A stretch of DNA of 56,317 nucleotides, from positions 1-56,317 of the forward strand of contig JANJVS010000009.1 of assembly GCA_024709955.1 (NCBI GenBank), written 5' to 3'. The notes beneath the pieces are model-generated. The model had not been told where the DNA came from and made no database searches. It saw nothing but the letters and a program-made list of their open reading frames with translations. Source of the stretch: Rhodocyclaceae bacterium (GTDB taxonomy: Bacteria; Pseudomonadota; Gammaproteobacteria; Burkholderiales; Rhodocyclaceae). Below are positions 1 to 9,198 of the stretch, piece by piece. Made by a program: the position numbers and the translations under genes. Position 1 is the first letter of the stretch, and every line of letters starts with the position of its first letter.

Positions 1-2
1 AT

Positions 3-27
3 CACCATCCCTCCAGCGCCGACTTTT
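3..27 (+). repeat. 25-bp interspersed element, copy 1
   Basis: Reads CACCATCCCTCC then AGCGCCGACTTTT, two or so mismatches from the consensus of the family found at 698, 4163, 10939, 24245, 27968, 32890, 40827, 46953 and 54896. It lies just upstream of the mntA start, at the edge of the window, so the gene it may terminate is not visible. Confidence 0.7.
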
Positions 28-58
28 CCGGGTCCGGCCGATCCATTATCATCACTCC

Positions 59-358
59 ATGAACGCCCCCCGCCTACCCAACCCTCGCCTCGCCGACTAT
101 TGCCTTGCCCACGGCATTCGCCGCCTGTCGCTGTTCGGCTCGCAGGCGAAGGGCACGGCGAACCCGGAGAGCGACATCGACCTGCTCGTCGAGTTCGATC
201 CCGGCCGGGAACCGGGGTTGATCGGGATGGCCGCCATCGAAACCGAATTGTCGCTACTGCTGGGGGGCCGCAAGGTCGACCTGCGCACGCCAGGGGAGCT
301 GAGCCATCATTTCCGCGAGCAGGTGCTGCGCGAGGCGCTGGTGCAATATGCCGCCTGA
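59..358 (+). CDS. mntA: MNT-type nucleotidyltransferase antitoxin (MntA)
   Basis: Small minimal nucleotidyltransferase of 99 aa. The signature GS-x10-DxD is intact: GS at about residues 27-28, then D-I-D at about 39-41, which bind Mg-ATP. In studied HEPN/MNT pairs the MNT protein adenylylates a tyrosine of the HEPN toxin and so neutralises it. The stop overlaps the start of the downstream HEPN gene by 11 bp, the usual arrangement of translationally coupled pairs. No clear Shine-Dalgarno is seen before the ATG at 59. Family assignment is strong from motif and context; the antitoxin role is inferred from the family. Confidence 0.9.
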   Translation: MNAPRLPNPRLADYCLAHGIRRLSLFGSQAKGTANPESDIDLLVEFDPGREPGLIGMAAIETELSLLLGGRKVDLRTPGELSHHFREQVLREALVQYAA

Positions 359-683
359 GGACCGGGTCCGGCTGCTGCACATGATCGAGGCGGCCGACGA
401 GGCGATCGGCTTCGTTGCCGACACGAGCCGCGCAACGTTGGAGTCGGACCGCAAGACCCTGCTAGCCGTGATCCGCTGTGTCGAAATCGTCGGCGAGGCG
501 GCGGCAAAGGTGTCGGATGCGACGCGGCAAGGCGCACCGGACATCCCCTGGGCGGCCATCGTCGGCATGCGCAACCGGCTGATCCACGCCTACTTCGACA
601 TCGACGTCGATGTGGTCTGGAAGACCGTCACCGTCGAGTTGCCAAACCTCAAGGCAAGACTGCAAACCTTGCTGGCAGCGTAA
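348..683 (+). CDS. hepT: HEPN-domain toxin (HepT, DUF86)
   Basis: All-helical 111-aa HEPN protein, the partner of the preceding MNT gene. Near residues 77-84 it has RNRLIHAY, an exact R-x4-H-x-Y: the R and H form the RNase active site in this family and the Y is the residue that the MNT partner AMPylates. Length is normal and no disruption is seen. Predicted to be an RNase toxin of a type VII-like toxin-antitoxin module; target RNA cannot be read from sequence. It overlaps mntA by 11 bp. Confidence 0.9.
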   Translation: MPPEDRVRLLHMIEAADEAIGFVADTSRATLESDRKTLLAVIRCVEIVGEAAAKVSDATRQGAPDIPWAAIVGMRNRLIHAYFDIDVDVVWKTVTVELPNLKARLQTLLAA

Positions 684-697
684 AGAGCGGCCTAATC

Positions 698-722
698 CAC
701 CGTCCTGTCAGCGCCGAGATTT
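698..722 (+). repeat. 25-bp interspersed element, copy 2
   Basis: Reads CACCGTCCTGTC then AGCGCCGAGATTT. It sits in the 44-bp convergent gap between the hepT stop (683) and the uvrB stop (728), five bases from the latter. No T-rich hairpin of its own is seen. Confidence 0.7.
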
Positions 723-727
723 AAACC

Positions 728-2776
<2,049 letters not shown>

Positions 2777-2872
2777 CGGAAATTTTGATTTGGGCGGATT
2801 CGTGGCCGGCAGGCGGCTTTCGTCTATTATTGCGCGTTTGTTTCCATTTCATTTTTCCGGAGCCTTGCCCAA
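2777..2872. promoter_or_regulatory. Divergent uvrB/aminotransferase intergenic region
   Basis: This 96-bp gap must hold the promoters for both genes. A TATTAT hexamer at 2825-2830 could be a -10 for the aminotransferase, but no matching -35 at proper spacing is visible. CCGGAG at about 2859-2864 lies ten bases before the ATG at 2873 and is the probable ribosome binding site. Confidence 0.35.
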
Positions 2873-4075
2873 ATGAGCACTTCTCTCTTCGCCAACGTCG
2901 AAATGGCCCCCCGCGACCCGATCCTGGGCCTCAACGAAGCCTACAACGCCGAAACCAATCCCGCCAAGGTGAACCTCGGCGTCGGCGTCTACTTCGGCGA
3001 CGACGGCAAGATTCCGCTGCTGGCCGCCGTCAAGGCCGCCGAGAAGGCCCGCCTGGAAACCCAGCCGCCGCGCGGCTACCAGCCCATCGAGGGCACGCCC
3101 GCCTACAACGGCGCCGTGCAGAACCTGCTGTTCGGCAAGGATAGCGAGCTGCTGGCCGCCGGCCGCGCCATCACCGCCCAGTGCCTCGGCGGCACCGGCG
3201 CCCTCAAGGTCGGCGCCGACTACCTGAAGCGCCTGCTGCCCGACGCCACCGTCTACATCTCCGACCCGAGCTGGGAAAACAACCGCGCCCTGTTCGAGGC
3301 CGCCGGCTTCCCGGTCAAGGACTACAAGTACTACGATCCGGCCACGCGCGGCGTCGACTTCGCCGGCATGAAGGCCGCGCTGGCCGCGATGCCCGCCAAG
3401 AGCATCGTCGTGCTGCACGCCTGCTGCCACAATCCGACCGGCGCCGACCTGACCGCCGCCCAGTGGGCCGAAGTCGTGGCCGCCGTGAAGGAAAAGAACC
3501 TCGTCGCCTTCATCGACATGGCCTACCAGGGCTTCGCCGACGGCATCAAGCAGGACGCCGTCGCCCTCGACCTGTTCGCCGCCTCCGGCCTGCAGTTCTT
3601 CGTTTCCAGCTCGTTCTCGAAGTCCTTCTCGCTCTACGGCGAGCGCGTCGGCGCGCTGACCGTCGTCACCGCCAGCAAGGACGAGTCGGCGCGCGTGCTC
3701 TCGCAGGTCAAGCGCGTGATCCGCACCAACTACTCCAACCCGCCCACCCACGGCGGCGCCGTCGTCGCGGCCGTGCTGTCCAGCCCCGAGCTGCGCCAGA
3801 TGTGGGAAGACGAGCTGGCCGGCATGCGCGACCGCATCCGCGCCATGCGCAACAGCCTGGTCGAGAAGCTGAGCGCCAACGGCGCCGCCGGCTTCGAGTT
3901 CATCAACGTCCAGCGCGGCATGTTCTCCTACACCGGCCTGACCGCCGCCCAGGTGGAGAAGATGCGCGCCGAGTACGGCATCTACGCCGTCGGCACCGGC
4001 CGCATCTGCGTCGCCGCGCTCAACACCAAGAACATCGACTACGTGGCCAAGGCCATCGCGGCGGTCATCAAGTAA
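2873..4075 (+). CDS. tyrB: Aspartate/aromatic amino acid aminotransferase (class I)
   Basis: PLP-dependent transaminase of 400 aa, family I-alpha like E. coli AspC/TyrB. Visible: NPTGAD near residue 187 (PLP phosphate/ring contacts), the Schiff-base lysine in SSFSKSFSLYGERVG near 246, and the RTNYSNPP motif near 283 typical of AspC/TyrB. It probably interconverts aspartate, tyrosine and phenylalanine with their 2-oxo acids. Substrate preference between aspartate and aromatic amino acids cannot be fixed by eye, so the symbol is tentative. Ends at a convergent junction with the c-di-GMP gene, separated by an inverted-repeat terminator. Confidence 0.9.
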   Translation: MSTSLFANVEMAPRDPILGLNEAYNAETNPAKVNLGVGVYFGDDGKIPLLAAVKAAEKARLETQPPRGYQPIEGTPAYNGAVQNLLFGKDSELLAAGRAITAQCLGGTGALKVGADYLKRLLPDATVYISDPSWENNRALFEAAGFPVKDYKYYDPATRGVDFAGMKAALAAMPAKSIVVLHACCHNPTGADLTAAQWAEVVAAVKEKNLVAFIDMAYQGFADGIKQDAVALDLFAASGLQFFVSSSFSKSFSLYGERVGALTVVTASKDESARVLSQVKRVIRTNYSNPPTHGGAVVAAVLSSPELRQMWEDELAGMRDRIRAMRNSLVEKLSANGAAGFEFINVQRGMFSYTGLTAAQVEKMRAEYGIYAVGTGRICVAALNTKNIDYVAKAIAAVIK

Positions 4076-4135
4076 TCCCGGCGGGGACGGCGGCCACGGG
4101 CTGTCGTCCCTTCGCCGTCCCGTCCTGCCTGCGCC

Positions 4136-4187
4136 AAAAGTCGGGGCGGGCCCCGTCTGCCTCACCGTCCCGCCAACGCCGACTTTT
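4136..4187. terminator. Inverted pair of the 25-bp element, probable bidirectional terminator
   Basis: Left arm AAAAGTCGG-GGCGGG (4136-4150) pairs with CCCGCC (4169-4174) and CCGACTTTT (4179-4187); the right arm has a four-base bulge and the loop is 18 nt. The right arm is a full copy of the 25-bp interspersed element (4163-4187). Each strand ends the stem with CTTTT. It lies between convergent genes; the stop codon of the minus-strand gene starts at 4189, directly against the element. Confidence 0.65.
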
Positions 4188-6034
4188 CAGTCGGGTTCGA
4201 GGAAGAGGGCGATTTCCTGCATGCGCACCGGCAAGCCGATGTAGTAGCCCTGCAGCAGGTCGCAGCCCAAGGTCTTGAGGCAATCGGCCTGCCCCGCCGA
4301 CTCGACGCCCTCGGCGACGATGCGCAGGCCCAGCGCATGCCCCATGCCGATGATGCCCTTGACGATGGCCTGGGCCTGGACGCCGTCGGGCAGGTCGCGC
4401 ACGAAACGCATGTCGATCTTCAGCTTCGACAACGGCAGGCTCTGCAGGTAGGCGAGCGACGAGTAGCCGGTGCCGAAGTCGTCGATGGCGATCCGGATGC
4501 CCCGGGATTCCAGTTCCGCGAACACCCCGGCCTGCTCGTCGAGACGGTCCACCAGCACCGATTCGGTCAGTTCGATCTCCAGCGCGCCGGGCGGCAAGCC
4601 ATGGCGCGCCAGCGCGGCAAGGACTTCCTCGGCCAGCCCGCCGTGGGCCACCTGGCGCGCGGAAACATTCACGGCCACCGGGGGCACGCAGCGCCCCGCC
4701 TTGCGCAGCTCGGCGACTTCGCGGCAAACCTGCTCGACCACCTGGCTGCCGATCTGCAGGATCAGCTCCGACTCCTCGGCGATGGGAATGAACTCCATCG
4801 GGGAAATGATGCCGTCCCGGGGATGGCGCCAGCGCACCAGCGCCTCCAGGCCGGCGATGCGGCCGCCGTGCCTGTCGTACTGGGGCTGATAGACGACGTA
4901 CAGCTCGTCCCGCGCGATGGCGGTGCGCAGCTTGGCCTCGATATCGAGCCGCCGCTGCACGGCGTCCGCCATGTTCGCCGAAAAGAACTGGTAGTTCTTG
5001 CGGCGCATCCGCTTGGCATGGTGAAGGGCGATGTCCGCGTGGCGCAGGGCGTGCTCCGCCGTGTCGCCGTCGTGGGGCAGCATGGCGATGCCGATGGTGA
5101 AGCCGACGTGCGCCGCTTCGCCGGCGGCGTCGAACGGCTCGCCGGTAAGGCCGATCAGGTGCTCGGCGACGCGGGCGGCATCTTCCGGCACGGCGATATT
5201 GGTCAGCAGCACCGCGAACTCGTCGCCCGCCGGCCGCGCCACCAGGTCCGCGCCACGCAGCGCCTGGCGCAGCCGCGCGCCGATCCCGGTCAGCACCGCG
5301 TCGCCCGCCGCGTGGCCGAGCCGGTCGTTGACCTTCTTGAAGCCATCGACGTCGATCAGCAGCAGCGCGGAATTGCCGCCGTCGCGCGCGAGGCGATGCA
5401 ATTCCTGGTCGATGCCCAGCTCCAGGGCGCCGCGGTTGGCCAGGCCGGTGAGGCTGTCGTAGAGGGCCATGCGCTCCAGCTCGCGTTCGGCGGCCGCCAT
5501 GCGCAGGCGCAGGCGGTGGCTGGCGAAGTTGCCGATGACAGCGGCCAGGGCGGCGATCAGCAGCATGCCGACGAAGAAGCGGCCGAGCCGCTGGTGGAGA
5601 TCCCGCAAGGAAACGCGCAAGGCCAGGCTGCCGACCTGCCGCCCCTCCAGTTCCACCGGCGCCGCCAGCAGCAGTTCGTCGAACGAGAACGCAGCACCGG
5701 GCGGCGGCGCCCGCGCGGCGAGCCGCGGCGGCAGATCGCCGCGCCAATAGCGCGCGATGCGTCCGCCGTCGGCGCGATAGACCGCCGCCTCGATGATGAT
5801 GGGGTACTTGCGCAGGCTGCCGATGATTTCGTCGCTGGTGCGCTCGTCGTCGAATACCAGCGCCGCCGTCAGGTTGGCGCCGAGCAGGTTCGCCTGGACG
5901 CCGATTTCCTCGCGCAGCTGCTCGCGGTCGGCCACCCAGCGCCAGCCGATCAGCAGCAGGATCGCCACGAGCATCGCCCCGCCGGCGGAAAGCAGGCCCA
6001 TGCGCCAGTAGTCGCGCAGGCGGTTCTCAGTCAT
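4187..6034 (-). CDS. Membrane-bound CHASE8-like/GGDEF/EAL c-di-GMP protein
   Basis: 615 aa, inner membrane. TM1 about residues 12-32, a periplasmic segment to about 150 that resembles a CHASE8 sensor (as in YfiN/TpbB), TM2 about 152-174, GGDEF domain about 185-340, EAL domain about 355-605. The GGDEF signature is AGDEF (about 267-271), first glycine replaced, so cyclase activity is doubtful. The EAL domain keeps LEALVRW, ELTES, the DDFGTG loop, KID lysine and AEGVES, so it looks like an active c-di-GMP phosphodiesterase. Last gene of a five-gene operon; its ATG overlaps the end of the yfiR-like gene by 8 bp. By analogy to YfiN it is probably held by the periplasmic YfiR-like partner. Confidence 0.9.
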   Translation of the reverse strand: MTENRLRDYWRMGLLSAGGAMLVAILLLIGWRWVADREQLREEIGVQANLLGANLTAALVFDDERTSDEIIGSLRKYPIIIEAAVYRADGGRIARYWRGDLPPRLAARAPPPGAAFSFDELLLAAPVELEGRQVGSLALRVSLRDLHQRLGRFFVGMLLIAALAAVIGNFASHRLRLRMAAAERELERMALYDSLTGLANRGALELGIDQELHRLARDGGNSALLLIDVDGFKKVNDRLGHAAGDAVLTGIGARLRQALRGADLVARPAGDEFAVLLTNIAVPEDAARVAEHLIGLTGEPFDAAGEAAHVGFTIGIAMLPHDGDTAEHALRHADIALHHAKRMRRKNYQFFSANMADAVQRRLDIEAKLRTAIARDELYVVYQPQYDRHGGRIAGLEALVRWRHPRDGIISPMEFIPIAEESELILQIGSQVVEQVCREVAELRKAGRCVPPVAVNVSARQVAHGGLAEEVLAALARHGLPPGALEIELTESVLVDRLDEQAGVFAELESRGIRIAIDDFGTGYSSLAYLQSLPLSKLKIDMRFVRDLPDGVQAQAIVKGIIGMGHALGLRIVAEGVESAGQADCLKTLGCDLLQGYYIGLPVRMQEIALFLEPD

Positions 6035-6560
6035 CCTCGCGCTCCTTCAGCACGCGCGCCAGCCGCAGCAGCTTGGAGCTGGCCGTCAGGCCGCTGCGTT
6101 TCAGCGCGGCGAGATTGATGTCGAAGCCGATGCGCCCGCCGTTGTCCACTAGGCCGATCATCGCGCCGCGCGCCATGGCGGTCTCGCCTTCGGCGATCAC
6201 CAGCAGGGGCCGGCCGCGCGCCGCCAGCCCCATGCGCTCGACCAGGCCGGGCAGGCCGCTTTCGATCATCACGGCGGCGCAGTGGTCGGGCCGGTCGGAT
6301 TCCGTCAGCGGCACGACCAGCAGCGGCCGGCCGCGTACCGGCCGGCCGGCCTGCCGTCCGAGCGCCAGCCGCAGGCCGCCTTCCGCCACCACGCACAGGC
6401 GCATCTCCGGCGGGGGCGCGGGCCAGTCGACGAACAGCAAAAGGTTGTAGGCCACCTCGGCCTTGAGGTCGTCGTCGCGCAACGGGCCGGCCGCGCAGCC
6501 TTCGGAGGCGGCGAGCAGAGCGGCGGTCGCGCAGGCGGCGAGGAGGCGCGCGACCAGCAT
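6027..6560 (-). CDS. yfiR: YfiR-like periplasmic protein (DUF4154)
   Basis: 177 aa with an N-terminal signal sequence (hydrophobic stretch about residues 3-18). The body matches the YfiR/DUF4154 pattern: an early VAYNLLLFVDWP segment, a central LLVVPL... block and a C-terminal GGRIGFDINLAALKRSGLTASS stretch (quoted only in part here) ending in helical LLRLARVL. In Pseudomonas YfiR is a periplasmic repressor of the diguanylate cyclase YfiN. Here the start ATG overlaps the receptor stop (TGATG) and the stop overlaps the GGDEF/EAL start, giving tight coupling. Symbol is by family only; the partner here is an EAL-active protein rather than a plain cyclase. Confidence 0.85.
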   Translation of the reverse strand: MLVARLLAACATAALLAASEGCAAGPLRDDDLKAEVAYNLLLFVDWPAPPPEMRLCVVAEGGLRLALGRQAGRPVRGRPLLVVPLTESDRPDHCAAVMIESGLPGLVERMGLAARGRPLLVIAEGETAMARGAMIGLVDNGGRIGFDINLAALKRSGLTASSKLLRLARVLKEREDD

Positions 6561-8569
6561 CAGAAGCCGATTTCCCAGCGCAGGCGCCATTGCCGGCCGT
6601 CGCGCTCCAGTGCGTCGATCGGCGCCAGCTCGTCGCCGACCGGGTCGCGATAGCGCTTGTCGCCGAAGTTGTAGAGGGCCAGGCTCCAGATGCCCTGGCG
6701 CGGGTCGCCTTGCTGCCGCAGCACGAGATTGCCGGTGACGTAACCGTCCACCCGTCCCTGCAGGGTGCGGCGCGGCCCGACGGCCTGCAGGTTGAGGCCG
6801 AGCGTGGCCCGCAGGAAGGGCAGCGGTCCGTCGAGGAGCAGCTTGCCGAGCCGGCGCGGCATATTCACCGGCGCGCCGTCGGGATGATCGAGGGCCTGCC
6901 AGGCCAGGTTGCCGCGCAGACGCCAGCCGGCGCCGAGCAGGATCTCGGCTTCCGCCTCCCAGCCCCGCGCCCGCACCGCGGGACGGTTGTCGAAGACCCA
7001 GAGGCCGTCCGCCCCCGTCCGCAGTTCGATCAGGTCGCGGATACGGTAGCGGTAATGGCCGAGGCCGAGCCGCAGGCTTTCCGACGGGGTGACTTCCAGG
7101 CCGAGCTCCTGGCTGCGGATGCGCTCCGGCCGCAAGTCCGGGTTGCCACGCTGCGTCGCGCCGCCGTCGCCGTAATGCCGTTCGTAGTCGTTGGGGGCGC
7201 GGAAGGCGCGGCCGGCGAGCCATTTCAGCGCGAGCGTCGCGCTCGGGCGCCAGATCAGGGCGCCGCGCGGCGAGGTGATCGTCGCGGCATCGCTCTGGTG
7301 GTCGACGCGCACGCCGAGATTGGCGAGCCAGCCCGGCGCGATGCGCCATTCGTCCTGGAGGAACGCGCCGGCGGCATGGCCGCGATGCCGGTCGTCGAGG
7401 TCCACCTGGCGCGGCGCCACCGCGTAGGCGCGCTGCTCCAGGCGCCGGTAGTCCCGCAGTTCCAGGCCGGCCAGCAGCCGGTGGTCGCGCCAGCCCGTCC
7501 ACTGCCACTGGCTATCGAGGCTCAGCCAGTCGGCGCGAGCCTCGTCGCGGTAGGGAGAATCCGCGTAGGGATAGCGTCCCTCGTAGGCGTAGCTGCCCAG
7601 ATGAAAGCGCAGCAGCTGCGAAAGCTGGGGCCGCGGCTGGGATGTGTGGACCAGGTCGAGATGGTATTCGCGATCCTCGACGGAATTCCCGGCGGCGTCG
7701 AACAGGGTGCCGTAATAGGCGACCGGCACGTCCTTGACCCGTTCCGCGAAGGTGAAACTGGCGCTCCACTGGTTCCAGCTGCCCTTGAGCAGGGTCTTCA
7801 CTTGGCGTTCGCCGTCGCGGCCGCGCGCGATGCCGTCGCTCACGCCGGCAACCCGGTACTCGGGAAAGTAGAGATCCTCGCCGTCGCGATCATAGGCGAC
7901 CACGCCCGCGAGCCAGTCCCCGCCCTCCGCCAGGCGGCCGCCCGAGAGCAGGCTGGCGCGGCGCGCATGGCCGCCGCCGGCGTCGAGCGCCACGCGCGTG
8001 CCGTCGATGTCGGCCCCGTTCCAGCGCACCGCATTGACGATGCCGAACAGGGCGTTGCCGCCGTAGTTCGCGGATACCGCCCCCGGCACGAATTCCAGGC
8101 GCTTGATCCAGTCCATGTCGAGCGGCGCCTCGCCGCCGATCATCGCCTGGTCGTAGATCGGGTTGTTGGCGCGAAAGCCGTCCATCAGCATCACGATGCG
8201 CGAGTTGTAATCCCCCGGCCGGTTGAAGCCGCGCACGCCCATGTAGCCATACACGCGATCCTGGCTCAGATGGACGCCGCGCATCGTCTGCAGGGCCTCG
8301 CCGATGTCGCGGAAACCGTGACGTCGGAAATCCTCGGCGGTGAGCACCGAGGCGGAGGCCGGCGCCTCGGCGAGCGGCTGCTCGTAGCGCGAGGCGCCGC
8401 TGATTTCGGTCGACAGCAGGCGTTCCAGGTCGGCGGCGGCATCGCGCGCCTCGTTCGCCCGGGCCGCGGAAACCAGCGCCAGCGCGGCCAGGGTGGCGAG
8501 CGAATGCCGCCCCCGCGCGGCGGCCCGACTCTTCCCTTGTGGCATTCCGGCTCTCCCTTCCATGGTCAT
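6560..8569 (-). CDS. TonB-dependent outer-membrane receptor
   Basis: 669 aa. Signal peptide in the first 40 residues (LATLAALALVSAARA), then a short linker with LLSTEISGASRYEQ, a plug domain (about 60-175) and a 22-strand type beta-barrel with repeated aromatic-ended strands, closing in FNFGDKRYRDPV-like and final W-R-L-R-W-E-I-G-F residues. Terminal F is usual for outer-membrane barrels. No N-terminal STN signalling domain is present, so signalling through FecR is unlikely. The LLxxE(I/V)xxASRyeQ start is common in receptors linked to c-di-GMP or two-component genes. Ligand unknown. The start at 8569 forms ATGA with the regulator stop; MPQG at 8545 is an alternative start. Confidence 0.9.
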   Translation of the reverse strand: MTMEGRAGMPQGKSRAAARGRHSLATLAALALVSAARANEARDAAADLERLLSTEISGASRYEQPLAEAPASASVLTAEDFRRHGFRDIGEALQTMRGVHLSQDRVYGYMGVRGFNRPGDYNSRIVMLMDGFRANNPIYDQAMIGGEAPLDMDWIKRLEFVPGAVSANYGGNALFGIVNAVRWNGADIDGTRVALDAGGGHARRASLLSGGRLAEGGDWLAGVVAYDRDGEDLYFPEYRVAGVSDGIARGRDGERQVKTLLKGSWNQWSASFTFAERVKDVPVAYYGTLFDAAGNSVEDREYHLDLVHTSQPRPQLSQLLRFHLGSYAYEGRYPYADSPYRDEARADWLSLDSQWQWTGWRDHRLLAGLELRDYRRLEQRAYAVAPRQVDLDDRHRGHAAGAFLQDEWRIAPGWLANLGVRVDHQSDAATITSPRGALIWRPSATLALKWLAGRAFRAPNDYERHYGDGGATQRGNPDLRPERIRSQELGLEVTPSESLRLGLGHYRYRIRDLIELRTGADGLWVFDNRPAVRARGWEAEAEILLGAGWRLRGNLAWQALDHPDGAPVNMPRRLGKLLLDGPLPFLRATLGLNLQAVGPRRTLQGRVDGYVTGNLVLRQQGDPRQGIWSLALYNFGDKRYRDPVGDELAPIDALERDGRQWRLRWEIGF

Positions 8570-9198
8570 TCGAACAAGCGATGCTCGACCGCGTAGCGGA
8601 TCAGGTCGGCATTATTGCCGACGCCGAGCTTTTCCATCAGGTGCGCCTTGTGCGTCGTGATGGTCTTCGGACTGAGGCTGAGCCGCTCGGCGATCTGGCT
8701 CAGGGGCATGCCGCCGGCGATCAGCCGCAGCACCTCCCATTCGCGCCGGCTCAGGGTTTCGTGCCGCGCCGACCGGCCGGGATCGAGGGATTCGAAGGCG
8801 AGGCTCTCGGCGACGGCGGGGGCAATGTAGCGCTCGCCGGCGGCGACGCGCGCCACGGCGACGATCAGGGTGTCCGGGCTGGCCTCCTTGGTGAGATAAC
8901 CGGCCGCCCCCGCCTGCAGCGCCCGTCGCACGGTGGCCGGCTCGTCATGCATGCTCAATACCAGCACGGGCAGTTCGGGATGGGCATCCACCACCTTCTC
9001 GATCAGCTGGGTGCCGGTCGCGCCGGGCATCGTCAGGTCGAGGATCAGCAGATCGGCGGCCTCGCCGGCGACGGCGGCCAGCGTTTCCCGGGCGTCGGTC
9101 GCCTCGGCGACGACGCGGTAGCCGGCGAAGGAATGCAGCATCTGCTTGAGTCCGGCGCGGAACAGGGTGTGATCGTCGGCGAGGATGATGCGGATCAT
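8566..9198 (-). CDS. NarL/FixJ-family response regulator
   Basis: 210 aa. Receiver domain residues 1-118 with acidic pocket DD near residue 8-9, phospho-acceptor D in LLILDLTMPG near 54, T/S near 82 and K near 104 (LTKEAS). C-terminal LuxR-type helix-turn-helix (about 145-205) with LSRREWEVLRLIAGG and SPKTITTHKAHLMEKL. Start overlaps the kinase stop and its own stop overlaps the receptor start, so it is translated with both. Probably activates this operon and perhaps others; no target site was identified. Confidence 0.95.
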   Translation of the reverse strand: MIRIILADDHTLFRAGLKQMLHSFAGYRVVAEATDARETLAAVAGEAADLLILDLTMPGATGTQLIEKVVDAHPELPVLVLSMHDEPATVRRALQAGAAGYLTKEASPDTLIVAVARVAAGERYIAPAVAESLAFESLDPGRSARHETLSRREWEVLRLIAGGMPLSQIAERLSLSPKTITTHKAHLMEKLGVGNNADLIRYAVEHRLFE

